This document shows, piece by piece, positions 46,426 to 57,954 of a stretch of DNA of 64,000 nt (positions are counted from its first letter, which is position 1; each line of letters begins with the position of its first letter). Both the position numbers and the translations under genes were made by a program. The notes under the pieces are model-generated. The model was not told the DNA's origin. It saw only the letters and a program-made list of their open reading frames with translations, and did not search any database. The stretch is from Atherix ibis. Its lineage: Eukaryota; Arthropoda; Insecta; Diptera; Athericidae. Location of the stretch: NCBI GenBank assembly GCA_958298945.1, contig OY282610.1, positions 24,824,233 through 24,888,232 on the forward strand, given 5' to 3'.

Positions 46426-48649
46426 CACTAAATAAAAATATTTATTAAATTTAAATAAATAAAGTTTTTTGTTCATTTCATTCAATTTTATTTTCCAAAG
46501 CACAAATCCGATAGTCCATTAAAAACATGAAGTTTTCTTTTAAGGACTACCAAAATGTTTAGTTGAAATATTTTGAAGGTAATTTATATTTTATGGTGAG
46601 GATAATCAATAATTTTTTGAAATTTTTTCAAAAATAATTAAAATTTAAATCGATTGTTTGAGGATGAAATTGATTGTAAAATTCCTAATATAAATACTTA
46701 TTCAAAGTCTATCTTAGCAATCGGAAGAGAGACTTTGAATCTTTTTATGAGAACTTGTCATATTATCAATTATTCGTTTTCATTTTTTTATCTTAAAAAT
46801 TAAGTAAAAATTATTCAAATTTTAATAAAAGTCTCCAAATCTGTGCTTTTATAATTTTCACTTCATTTAATTAAAAAAATAATATACCCAAAGAAAAATC
46901 TACAGCAATAATTATGCATAAATTCTGTTGAAATTTTCTGTTTAGTTTTATTAAAGGCATTAATTTTGATAGATTTTTTCCTTTTCTATGGCACTTATAG
47001 ATAATATATATTCTTTTCTATAAGAAATACTAAATTATAGAAAAAAAGGAAAAAAATCACAGCTTATAAAAAAAAAATACGAATATGCCCTAGCAATTTT
47101 GTTGAAATATCTTCGAAAATTTCTATGATCCTTTTATGACTCTCACTTAAGGAAGTGTGGATTTTTTTTTTAGCTATTTTATTTCCTGTCTTACTGAACA
47201 CTTAATTTGAACATATTCCGTATAATACATCTTCTTTGTAGGCATCTTTTTCTTATTCATATTTGTTGTTTAACGATTTTTTTTTAAAAGCAATAATCAA
47301 TTTAATTACGAACTCAGCCGATTTTTAAGATTCCCACAGCGCATCTAACTACCAAAAATGTTCAAGAAAAATATGGAATGAAGACATTTTTACGACATAC
47401 ATTTTATAGCATCTATCAGGATTTTTATGTATACACGTAGAACGAGAAGAGTTTTTCCAATTAAAATGACTACTAAAGGGACGAAAATGTATGCCGCAGT
47501 CAATACACTTTCTTTGCAGTAACCTCTTCTCATTATGGCAGATCATATAAAAATAATTAGTTTGGATAAATCCGTACTTTCAGTATCGCAAAATATTTTA
47601 TGATGAAATCTGTTCCCTTCATATTTTCCACATTTGCTATTTTAATCATAGAAATTGATGGTCTGTCGGTTGTTGGTTAGTAAATTTCACTTAATCTGTA
47701 CTTGTAATCCTATCGGAAGAAATTACTATTCAAAATATAGCCGCAAAAGTATTCCTTTTTATGTTGAAAATTATGCAATATTCATAATTATTAACTGTAT
47801 AGTTACGAGTATATAGAAATAAAGTCGTTCGTTTATTTCAATTGCAGTTCATTAATAGTTTCTTCGAAGCACTATTTAATAAGAATTTATTTATGGTTGA
47901 GTGAAATTTCATCCCAAATATCCATTTGCAGAAAAGGTCAAAAGTTTATTAAACAAAATGAAAAGAAACTGAAATTTATGAGGCGAATATTTTCCGCTTA
48001 TACTTGTACATACTATGAATTAATTATTTTCTCCATTTTATATCCTTTTCAGCAACAATAATAAGCACACGAATTCACATTTGCTGTTGGATAGAGATTT
48101 CGAAAGAAAAAATTGCATAATTATTTGAGGAAAATGTTTGTTGAAACTACGAATACTTTATTGCCTGTAACATGACCTGCTCTATAATATTATCTGGTAA
48201 CCAATCAAAATCAAATGTTGTTTGCCTGTTTCATCTTTCTAGCTGGTTGGTGGCTATAAGCGCCAGCAAGTTTATTTGATCAGGAATAAAAAATTAAAGC
48301 AACAAAAAAAATAAATATTAAAACGGCTACAGGATAATAAATTATTGGCAAAAAAAAACCAATGAAAATTCCATTCTTAAAACACCTCAGAATTGTTTAC
48401 TGTCCTCGATATTTTATTCAAGAATATTTCTTAGCTTCAACGTTTTCCTGAAATTTTTTGTGAACTATTCCAGTGGCGATTTAGTGCTGTCAAAGATACT
48501 CACTCCCTCAAGTGTTACCGGTACCATCTGGTGTTGCTTACATGAATAAGGATTACTTTCAAAAATCTGTTCTATGCTAAAAAATCAATTTTAAATTACT
48601 TTTGGGATTCGTCCTTTTTTTAGTTGAATATCCGTATTCTGAAAGGAGG
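46426..48649. other. AT-rich sequence without recognisable genes
   Basis: No element recognised. A short phrase, TATTTTCCAAAGCACAAATC (about 46489) followed by CGATAGTC, has a diverged counterpart near 53250 and may be part of a dispersed repeat. A minus-strand open frame at 47349-47546 has one CxxC pair but nothing else that I recognise. Confidence 0.45.
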
Positions 48650-49565
48650 TTTTTATAAACAGTGCGTTTTATGTTCCAGATCGATTTTGTTTGGCCGCCA
48701 TTTTAGTTTGAATGACATTTGTCTGTTGGCATTTGACAGTCGTAGAGAGTTATCGATAATAATCTATTATGAAGCAACTAACGTTAGAATAACGTGTCCA
48801 AATTATTAAAACATTTTATTTAAATAATTATTCAATTGTGAATACGCTAAGAAAATAGCGTGACTTTCTTGGTGTTAATCATATGTCGATCAAGTGAACC
48901 ATTCAGCGTATACGAATAATTTTGAAAATATGCATACTCTGAAAGATAAACTCAAGACTGGGTGATAATTAAGCCAACGAATGTCCGGGTACCTCTCATC
49001 GACGCCGTACAGGAGAATTGGGAATATCTCCACTACTTTAGTTAAAAAAATTTAAAAAAATTCAGTTGACACAATAGCTGCAGGCGAGACTGGGGTGCTT
49101 GAGTTTTACAGCTCGGTATAGAAGACCACCATTTTTTTTCCAAAAAAATCATTATGAGCGACTGGAAACGCTTAACTGATACACTAAATAACACTACATC
49201 TTCGTAGAGAAACTGTATGGTGACGCATTTGGTTCGGCGGCATCATTGGGTCATATTTCTTTGAGCATGCTGGAGGCAATGCTGTAACAATGGCCAACAA
49301 GACAGTGGTACGATGCAAATTTTGAGAGAAATTTTTCCGGGCCGAATCAAAAAGTGGTAACATCGACTGGCCCCCACGATCCCCTGATTTGAACCATCCC
49401 GATTTCTTTGTATAGAAAGTTTTTTCCCACTTGAAGAAAAATGTGGGAAAAAATTTATTTTTGTCATTGAAGATGCGAAGAACAAAAGACCTAAATTGAG
49501 AAAAAGTTATAAATATGATTAAATTCTAAAAGGATAATTCTGTGCCAATAAATTTTGTACTATGA
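48650..49565 (+). pseudogene. Tc3-like transposase, N-terminus to third catalytic site, degraded
   Basis: MKQLTLE, a stop, then RVQIIKTFYLNNYSIVNTLR (from 48769) is the N-terminal helix-turn-helix with FLGVNHMSIK after it. GIIGSYFFEHAGGNAVTM near 49240 is the GIIGPYFFENxxGxxVTV block. NIDWPPRSPDLNHPDFFV near 49365 is the NWPPRSCDLTPLDFFLWG block, with the third Asp kept. The block carrying the first Asp is unreadable, and the block with the second is deleted between MANKTVV and CKF. It represents a sublineage distinct from the copies at 39330 and 44375. Terminal repeats were not identified, so the ends are approximate. Confidence 0.75.
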
Positions 49566-49729
49566 ACTAGCTTTATTGAGATTATGTATGATATTTGGAA
49601 TAAAACTGTCCAATATAAATATTTTCGATGAGTCACCATCATCTAGACCTTATAGACGAGGGTCCAGTCTAGACTTGCTGAGTCAAAATGTTACGAACGT
49701 ACCAAATTCGTGCTGAGCTTTTAACAAAT

Positions 49730-52560
49730 ATAAATTTTTTGACATCCTGGCCGATACCATCCCTTGCTCGAAGGTAGATCCTGCTTTGTCTCCTCCAAGC
49801 ACAGATGCGGTCACTTTAGACTTTCTGAGCATGATCTTCCTGATTCATATTGATTAAGTGACCAAGGATTTACGTTAAGATCTTCTAGTTAGTTAAGCAC
49901 AGTAATTTTTTGATATTCTGACCGATACCATTGCTCTCTCAAAAGCAGGGCTGTCTACGTCTCCTTCTACCATATATATGGTCACTCTAGACCCTCTGAG
50001 CAGGATCTTTGTCATCTATAATGATTGAGTAACCAGTGATTTGCACCAAGGTCGTTTAGTTCGACAAGCACAACATTTTTTTGATATCCTGGCTGATACG
50101 ATCGCTTGCTCGGAGGTAGGTTCTGCTTCTTCTCCTCTTAGCATAGATGCGGTCACTGTAGACCTTCTGAGCAGGATCTTTTTATGCATATTGATCAGCG
50201 ATCTGCACCAACGGCATCCAGTTCATCAAGCATAATAATTTTTTTATATCCTGGCTGATACCATCGCTCGATCGAAGGTAGGATCTGCTTTGTCTCCTCC
50301 TAGCACAGATTCGGGCACTATAGACTTTCTGAGCAGGATCTTCCTCATCTATATTGATCAAGTGACCAAAGATTTACGTTAAGATATTCTAGTTAGTTAA
50401 GCACAGTAATTTTTTGATATTCTGACCTATACCATTGCTCTCTCAAAAGCAGGGCTGTCTACGTCTCCTTCTACCATATATATGGTCACTCTAGACCCTC
50501 TGAGCAGGATCTTTGTCATCCATAATGATTGAGTAACCAGTGATTTGCACCAAGGTCGTTTAGTTCGACAAGGACAACATTTTTTTGATATCCTGGCTGA
50601 TACGATCGCTTGCTCGGAGGTAGGTTCTGCTTCGTCTCCTCTTAGCATAGATGCGGTTACTGTAGACCTTCTGAGCAGGATCTATTTTATGCATATTGAT
50701 CAGCGATCTGCACCAACGGCATCCAGTTCATCAAGTATAATAATTTTTTTATATCCTAGCTGATACCATCGCTCGATCGAAGGTAGGACCTGCTTTGTCT
50801 CCTCCTAGCACAGATGCGGTCACTATAGACTTTCTGAGCAGGATCTTCCTCATCTATATTGATTAAGTGACCAAGGATTTACGTTAAGATCTTCTAGTTA
50901 GTTAAGCACAATAATTTTTTGATATTCTGACCGATACCATTGCTCTCTCAAAAGCAGGGCTGGCTACGTCTCCTTCTACCATATATATGGTCACTCTAGA
51001 CCCTCTGAGCAGGATCTTTGTCATCCATAATGATTGAGTAACCAGTGATTTGCACCAAGGTCGTTTAGTTCGACAAGGACAACATTTTTTTGATATCCTG
51101 GCTGATACGATCGCTTGCTCGGAGGTAGGTTCTGCTTCGTCTCCTCCTAGCATAGATGCGGTTACTGTAGACCTTCTGAGCAGGATCTATTTTATGCATA
51201 TTGATCAGCGATCTGCACCAACGGCATCCAGTTCATCAAGTATAATAATTTTTTTATATCCTAGCTGATACCATCGCTCGATCGAAGGTAGGACCTGCTT
51301 TGTCTCCTCCTAGCACAGATTCGGGCACTATAGACTTTCTGAGCAGGATCTTCCTCATCTATATTGATTTAGTGACCAAGGATTTACGTTAAGATCTTCT
51401 AGTTAGTTAAGCACAATAATTTTTTGATATTCTGACCGATACCATTGCTCTCTCAAAAGCAGGGCTGGCTACGTCTCCTTCTACCATATATATGGTCACT
51501 CTAGACCCTCTGAGCAGGATCTTTGTCATCCATAATGATTGAGTGACCAGTGATTTGCACCAAGGTCGTTTAGTTCGACAAGCACAACATTTTTTTGATA
51601 TCCTGGCTGATACGATCGCTTGCTCGAAGGTAGGTTCTGCTTCGTCTCCTCCTAGCATAGATGCGGTCACTGTAGACCTTCTGAGCAGGATCTTTTTTAT
51701 GCATATTGATCAGCGATCTGCACCAACGGCATCCAGTTCATCAAGCATAATAATTTTTTTATATCCTGGCTGATACCATCGCTCGATCGAAGGTAGGATC
51801 TGCTTTGTCTCCTCCTAGCACAGATTCGGGCACTATAGACTTTCTGAGCATGATCTTCCTCATCTATATTGATTAAGTGACCAAGGATTTATGTTAAGCT
51901 CTTCTAGTTAGTTAAGCACAGTAATTTTTTGATATTCTGACCGATACCATTGCTCTCTCAAAAGCAGGGCTGGCTACGTCTCCTTCTATCATATATATGG
52001 TCACTCTAGACCCTCTGAGCAGGATATTTGTCATCCATAATGATTGAGTGACCAGTGATTTGCACCAAGGTCGTTTAGTTCGACAAGGACAACATTTTTT
52101 TGATATCCTGGCTGATACGATCGCTTGCTCGGAGGTAGGTTCTGCTTCGTCTCCTCCTAGCATAGATGCGGTTACTGCAGACTTTCTGAGCAAAATATTC
52201 TGCATCCATATTGATCAGCGATCTGCACCAAGGGCGTCCAGTTCATCAAGCACAATATTTTTTTGATATCCTGGTTTATACCATCGCTCTATCAAAGGTA
52301 GGACCGGCTTCGTCTCCTTCTACCAAAGATGCGGTCACTCTAGACATTCTGAGAAGGATCCTCTTCATCTATATTGATTAAGTGACCAGCGATTTGCGTC
52401 AAAATCATCTAGTTAGTCAAGAACAGCAATTTTTTTATGGGTCTATGAGATTTAGAAACACAATAATTTATTGACATCCTTGGCGATACCATCCTTTTTT
52501 CTTATCGATATGGATTAAGATTACCGCCCTGTACCCTAGTGAGCCATTTTTATTAACGAC
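49730..52560 (+). repeat. Satellite array with trimeric 504-505 bp higher-order repeat
   Basis: About 17 monomers of 162-171 bp in the order A-B-C. The landmark TGATAT(T/C)CTG falls at 49911 (A), 50082 (B), 50244 (C), 50415 (A), 50586 (B), 50749 (C), 50920 (A), 51091 (B), and so on. Corresponding monomers one trimer apart are almost identical, while A, B and C differ clearly from each other. Common features are CTGAGCAGGATCTT and a GATACCATCGCTCG-type string. The outer monomers (before 49911 and after about 52263) are more diverged. Open frames of 60-97 codons on both strands repeat with the period and are by-products. Confidence 0.95.
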
Positions 52561-52609
52561 CGAGCAGCCCTTATATTCCGCATAGATTTGATCATTAAAA
52601 AGGCTTTAG

Positions 52610-52760
52610 AATCATATAGAGGACCAAACATACTTCGACGGATCCTCCATTCGATATTGATCAACAGTTTGCTATCATTTTTACTATAATTCCAAACCAT
52701 CGAGCAATACGTTAAATTCCTTTACTTTTAATTGATTCTTTTTGAGCAGAATAGCCTAAA
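52610..52760 (-). pseudogene. Small family N non-LTR retrotransposon fragment, minus strand
   Basis: Read on the minus strand, YCSMVWNYSKNDSKLL near 52700 and IEWRIRRSMFGPLYDS near 52640 match the YGSETWTLSK...RKVLRxIFGP region also seen at 8720-8800. It directly abuts the diverged right edge of the satellite array. It is too short to judge more. Confidence 0.55.
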
Positions 52761-54373
52761 CAGACTGATAGTGGTGGCTGTGATCACTGCTCGATTTTAG
52801 CTTTGACGTCTCTACTGCCATTAAATACTTTACTTAGATGAATTCAAAAAAAAAAATAAAACGTAATCGGTGCAACGTTTGTTCGCTGGCGAGCAATAAT
52901 TTAACTTGCTTGAAAACAAATTACGAACAATAAAAAGTTATATTTTTTAATAATTTGTAATATTATAATTTTTATACTTTGAGATTTTTTTTGAATAACA
53001 GTATTATTTGAATGAATTTAATTTTTGTTAAACTTTCACGTGATAAGTTTTATTAAATACAAAAAGCCACGTTTTTTTATTTGTGAGTGTAAGCCAGATG
53101 CTGATAAGGACATCAAAAGCAAACAGCCTGTATACTCAATCATGACGTATCCGTTTTGTTATTTGGAAAAAAGGCTCTATTATTTAATAAGTTTAAAATA
53201 ATATAAAATTTAAATTAATCTGAGTAATTTTAATTATTTTATTGAGCTTTATTTTCAAACGCACAGATTCGATAATCTTCTTACTTAAGTGCATGATTAT
53301 CGAAAAGTTAACTTTTAAAATACATTATTTATACTTAATTATAATATTTTTTTATGGAACTATTTCAGTTGGAATAATTGAATTTATAATTTGGTAAGGG
53401 AATTTCTTTTTTCTCCTATACATTGACGCGTATTTACTTATAACACATTAACAGGGCACTTAACATACTGAAAGACGTTAAGTAATTTTTCTGTTTTTAC
53501 ACAAATTTATATTTTTTTATAGGAACATTTTTTTTTAAGGATTCTCTTCTCTTTCAGGTACTCTTAATACCACGTTTTCTTGAAATTTACCTTTTAACAT
53601 ATCAAATATTTTTGAATAATTTACAAGTGAAAAAATTGGGCCAACAATAAGATTGTAAATTTTTCTAGATGCCATACGATCCTGTTCATATAATAATCAG
53701 CTATTCGAAAGAACGAAGTACAAATTCCATTTCTATGTTAAGTTGATATTAATATAAAATTCAATAACCACAAAAACCAAAGGTATAAATGCCTATATTC
53801 GTTCACATATTTTTAAAAAAACATGCTCTCATCATGCCGTTTTTATGAAAAATTCATATTCTTATTATCCTGATTGGTATTTTTTCATGGGCTTCTCTCC
53901 TATTTCGAAATTTCACCCCACAATTTTTTGTTTGTTTTTTTTTTACTATTGCCATATTTTTTTTAAATCATTTCCTTTATTAATTTTTAATATGAACTTT
54001 ATTCACACTTATTAAGAGTGTAAGCAAATGAAATTTTATGCTTTATCTTACAATATATGAATTGGTTTTTTTCATTTTTAATAATATTTAAATATGAAAT
54101 TTTCATTTATAAAATTGTACTGAGAAAAATTACTTTGAAAGTAGTGGATTTTGGTGGGAGGTGGGAAAGAGGATGAGAGTAGTTGTCGAATATTGGAGTT
54201 TTTAGAAATATTTTATAGATTATTGTGAATGTATCCCTAAAAAATATAAGAAAATCTAATTGGAAGAAAAATTTTATAATAAGTTCTCAACAAACTGCAT
54301 AGAAAAACTTTTCTTTTATTGTTAAGGACTTCCATTCCGAATGAATAATATCGTCGAAAAATGTTTGGGCCTA
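52761..54373. other. AT-rich sequence without recognisable genes
   Basis: Nothing recognised apart from the short phrase near 53250 that resembles 46489-46516. Long T and A runs. Confidence 0.5.
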
Positions 54374-54572
54374 TACGTGGTCTGTTCAAAAAGTATCGCG
54401 AATTTTGAATTTCCGCGGGTTACGTATATTCGATTTTCGATTTTTTGTGGCGTTATGTTTGTACTCATGTCTCTCACTTATGTTCAGTTAATTTTTGACA
54501 GCTGCTTTGCTTGTACATGTTTTGGCTCGTCTTCGATTTTTGCCCATTCCAAAAAATGGATCAAAGAATCTA

Positions 54573-54740
54573 TTTCAGGAATAAGGAAAAGTCACAGGGG
54601 GCCAGATCTGGGGAATACGGTGGCTGCGGCATTATTAGTGTGTTGTTTTTGGCCAAAAATTCGCGCACAAGCACCGATGCGTGAGCAGGGGCGTTATCAT
54701 GGTGCAAAAGCCAATTTTTGTTAAAAAATTGGCTTTTGCA
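54573..54740 (-). pseudogene. Mariner transposase fragment (family A), catalytic core, minus strand
   Basis: The minus strand reads NKNWLLHHDNAPAHASVLV, then REFLAKNNTLIMPQPPYSPD and LAPCDFSLF to a stop at 54572-54570. The second (HDNAPAH) and third (APCDF) catalytic Asp are both present, unlike in the copy at 3455-4371. The first Asp and the DNA-binding half are missing. Its 5' part is caught in a perfect hairpin, so the KNWLLHHDNAPA codons exist on both strands. Confidence 0.85.
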
Positions 54741-54759
54741 CCATGATAACGCCCCTGCT
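54684..54759. repeat. 36-bp perfect hairpin with 4-nt loop over the HHDNAPA codons
   Basis: Arms 54684-54719 and 54724-54759 are exact reverse complements around GTTA. The left arm on the minus strand and the right arm on the plus strand both encode KNWLLHHDNAPA of the mariner transposase. It is a local inverted duplication of transposase sequence. Confidence 0.95.
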
Positions 54760-54769
54760 TTTGTACAAT

Positions 54770-55238
54770 TTTTGTACAAAAAAAAAGATAAATTATATAC
54801 AAAACTGTTAGAATTATGTAGCGCCACAGCCATGAGACCATTTGGCGATGCCTGTTAATTTTTTTTTAAATATAAAAATAAAGACGTGCTTAGAACATTG
54901 TCATCATTCAAAACTTACCTCAAAATAATTAATATAGTCAATTCCAAAACACGTGCAAGCAAAGCAGCTTCAAAATTCTCGATACTTTTTGAACAGACCT
55001 CATATGTTACCTTTAGAGACCATGGAAAAATACAATATTATTATTGATATTATACAGACCCTTCCATTGACTATATTAATAATTTTGAGGCAAGTTTTAG
55101 ATGATGACAACGTTCTAAGCACGTCTTGATTTTTATATTTAAAAAATATCAACAGGCATCGGCAAATGGTCTCATAGCTGTGGCGCTACATAATTCTAAC
55201 AGTTTTGTATATAACTTATCATTTTTTTTGTACAAAAG
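54770..55238. repeat. Long inverted repeat, about 173-bp arms
   Basis: Left arm about 54770-54942, right arm about 55066-55238. They match as reverse complements with a small number of mismatches and indels. Landmarks are TGTAGCGCCACAGCCATGAG against CTCATAGCTGTGGCGCTACA, and AAGACGTGCTTAGAACATTG against the same phrase inverted near 55110. The left arm lies inside the fold-back mariner and the right arm outside it, so the mariner's right end is in the loop. Confidence 0.9.
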
Positions 55239-55239
55239 A

Positions 55240-55800
55240 TGTTTTTTTTTAAAGAAAAAGATACTTTATTTTAAAAGAGATACATTTTTTAGTACAAAAT
55301 ATTGTTTTTTTTTTGGAAAAAGATATTTTTTTAGAACAATAGATACTTTTTTTAGTTATTTGTTTTTTGCAAGAGATCACTTTTTTTTTGTGCAAAAGAT
55401 ACTTCTTCTTTAGAAAAATATATTTTTTTTGAAACAGATACTTCGTTTTTACACAAAATATCTTTTTTTAGATACTTTTTTTTGTAAAACAGATATTTTT
55501 TTTGTAAAGAAAAATATTTTTTTCCTTAGAAAAAGATCCTTTTTTCTTTAGGAAAATAACTTTTTATAGTACAATAAATACTTTTTTTTTGGGCAAGAGA
55601 AATATTTTTTTCTTTTTAATGAGAGATACTTTTTTTTTGTGTGTAAAAGATACTTTTTTTTTATAAAAATGTGCTTTTTTTAGTATAAAAAGTAAATTTT
55701 TTTTGTGCAGGAGGAATTTTCTTTTAAAAATAAAAAATATACTTTTTTTTTTGTACAAAACTTACTTTTTTTTTAGAAAATGATACGTTTTGTTTCTACA
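55240..55800 (+). repeat. T-rich degenerate tandem array (AAAAGATACTTTTTTTTTG)
   Basis: Repeated AAAAGATACTTTTTTTT-type units every 25-30 bp, heavily varied, starting at the outer end of the long inverted repeat. The Lys- and Phe-rich open frames here are by-products. The first unit grows out of GTACAAAAGATG at the end of the right arm, so the array may have expanded from that sequence. Confidence 0.85.
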
Positions 55801-55856
55801 AAAGATGTCAGAAGCAGTGACAACCCATAAGATAATTACCGTTATTTTTTTTCTAG

Positions 55857-55898
55857 AAATGGCGGATAATAGTCCACAAACTTTTATCCGCCATTTTT
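55857..55898. repeat. Short inverted repeat AAATGGCGGATA
   Basis: 12-bp arms at 55857-55868 and 55887-55898 around an 18-nt loop. It may be the remnant of a small inverted-repeat element. Confidence 0.75.
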
Positions 55899-55900
55899 TT

Positions 55901-57954
55901 TTTCTCAAACCAAAGGAAAATCAAATGTAAATTATTCTCAGCTATTATTTTTGAAATTTACGATAAATAAAAAAAAATGGAAACATAAAACAAAAAGAAA
56001 CGAAACGAAAGATGAAAATATCTGAAATAGTAAAATTAATAATTATTCGAAAATAGTCAAAAAATTAAATGACAACTTCTTAAGTGATTGGAAAAATTTT
56101 GGCAAAGCATTTAATTGAACTTTTCAAATGAAAGAAAAAATATTGAATTCTTAAATGAATTTATTAGAAGAGAAATGGTATTTTTATTTTTATACAAATC
56201 GTTTTCTAATAAATCAACAATTATTATGAATAAGAATTTTGTTTTTGTCCAAACACTGAACGCATCGCTTCAAAATCGTTTAGTGTCCATTTTATGGTTT
56301 TCCTTTTTCATCTTTCAGTTTATTAGACAGCATATCTTGTTAGTTGTACAAGGGAAGGGGGCTGTTTGTAATGGTCACTTATATATTGTCAGGATGGGTG
56401 GGGTAGACGAGGTTTATCTTGTCAATTTTAGTTTGAGTATTATTTCTTTAGTGAAACTATTACAAGGCTTGCCAAAAAGTTAAGTGATTTGAAAGAATTT
56501 GCCTGCCTCTACCATAAAAAATTTATGATTTTCCAAACATTGAAAAGTTCCTTCTGTTTTTGTTGTTCCGTTGATCGTTCAGAGCTGCTCCTCACTTCCA
56601 TTGGATAATTTTCGTATTTAATTTCATCGATGAAAATATATTAAGTTTCTCACATTTTTAAGTAAAATTGATTTTCACCTGTTTTTTCTTCTCTCTTTTG
56701 CATAAAGATTTTTTCTTCTATTTTATGCCATGAAATGGGAATTTTTTTTTTATTGAAAAGTCTTTTTTTCCGCTTGGCATAACTTCTGGAGTGGATAATT
56801 TCTGGCAGAAAGAAAAAAAAATGACAGCAACGTGCCCCAAGAGAAATGTAAATTGGGAACATATAAATTCTACGTCGATTTTGTTAGTTACTGTAGTATT
56901 GTATATTCTGGCATATACCTGTGTGTATGCATAATTGTATTGGTGCATGATGCCATTGTGTACAGTGTCAGAAAGTTGCACCTTTCGCGGTTTGGTGGAT
57001 TTGTTAATATTTCTGCTCTGGTGCGTTTTATTTATTTATTATTTGTGGTTTTTTTCCCGCCCTATTCGAATATCGTGAAATAGAAGAGAAAAAAAGAAAA
57101 TCTATTTCCTTATTTTTTTTACTAACAATTTTCCCCACGGAATATAGTCAGTCACATATAACTAGAAATTATTAGCCTATCGCAGGTGGATAATGTTTCC
57201 GATTTTCCCATCGTTGACATTTTCATTTAAATTATCTTTCGGTGTCTCCCCTTTTTCTTTTATATCGTTGGGTTTTCTTAGTCGAAAATTAAAAACTTTG
57301 ACACATGTGGCCCGATTTAGGCGGTGCCAAGAGGAGCCAACGCTCCAAAAAAATGAGTAGAAAGAGGACAACTTACGGTTGTGCTACGCCACTGTAACGA
57401 TAGGGGGTGCGTTTTATCATGAATGCAGGTTTGGTGCGTATTTGTGCAGAACGAAGAGGTGGTTGGCGCTAGGGTTGGAATCGTTGTGGAAAGACGTTCG
57501 AAACATGTTGGCATTAGGAACAGGTAGTACCAAATTTGGAGGACATATAATCATAATATAAAAATAAAAATAAAAGGAAAACCCAAATTGAAACAGTTTT
57601 CCCACCAAACTTAAAATACCTATTATCCTTGGATATTTTTGCTTACGGGCAATTTTTTCCCTCCATTTTATTTTTGCCATTTTTTTCCCTCCTTTTAGTA
57701 TAATGATTATTATACTATTTTTGTGTGAACTTATTTTTCTTTTAAAAAAATAAAGAGAATACCATATTTCGAAGATCCACTTTATTAATAATAGCAAAAA
57801 TATCAATGGTTATTTTTGTATTCGTACAACTCTTATTAATTGAAGTTTTTTCGTTCTTTTTTTTCTTCTTTTATTTTACTTTAGTGTATTTGGAATTTAT
57901 TCAAAAATATCCTTTTAGCTATTGTTTTTGTGTCATTTTTTTTTCTTATTTATG
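55901..57954. other. AT-rich sequence; unassigned open frames
   Basis: No element recognised. The plus-strand frame 56115-56483 (122 codons) is hydrophobic and Phe/Ile-rich. The frame 56832-57083 (83 codons) looks membrane-like (SYCSIVYSGIYLCVCIIVLV). Both lack known domains and may be chance frames. The patch 57310-57540 is less AT-rich with overlapping open frames on both strands and no recognisable product. Confidence 0.4.

Larger units (their letters stand above)
54376..55002. mobile_element. Fold-back mariner (family A copy 2), two heads in inverted orientation
   Basis: The left end follows TA at 54374-54375 with TGGTCTGTTCAAAAAGTATC. The right end, read on the other strand from TA 55003-55004, is TGAGGTCTGTTCAAAAAGTA. 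Inside the right end, 54948-54970 is the reverse complement of 5' untranslated sequence (CTGCTTTGCTTG...CATGTTTTGG) that also occurs at 54509-54536. So both ends derive from the 5' end of family A. The plus-strand part reaches the start codon (ATG 54556, MDQRIYF). The remaining transposase sequence is on the minus strand. The simplest account is two head-to-head copies joined with deletions. Confidence 0.85.

Noticed and set aside
47349..47546. Minus-strand open frame with a CxxC pair (RKCIDCGIHF)
   Set aside because: A single CxxC without a second pair or known fold; the surrounding sequence is non-coding in character.
50041..52266. Repeated 60-97 codon open frames on both strands (MHQGRLVRQ..., MLGGDEAEPTSEQ...)
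   Set aside because: They recur with the 504-bp satellite period on both strands and have no domain, so they are satellite shadows rather than a gene family.
49730..52560. Resemblance of the 162-171 bp monomers to primate alpha satellite in size
   Set aside because: No sequence similarity was seen and the transposon content is of arthropod type; the size match alone means nothing.
54341..54724. 127-codon plus-strand frame across the mariner
   Set aside because: It runs antisense through the mariner transposase fragment and through 5' untranslated sequence, so it is a shadow frame.
56115..57083. 122- and 83-codon frames with hydrophobic, membrane-like stretches
   Set aside because: Phe/Ile/Val richness follows from T-rich sequence; no start context, domain or neighbour supports a gene.
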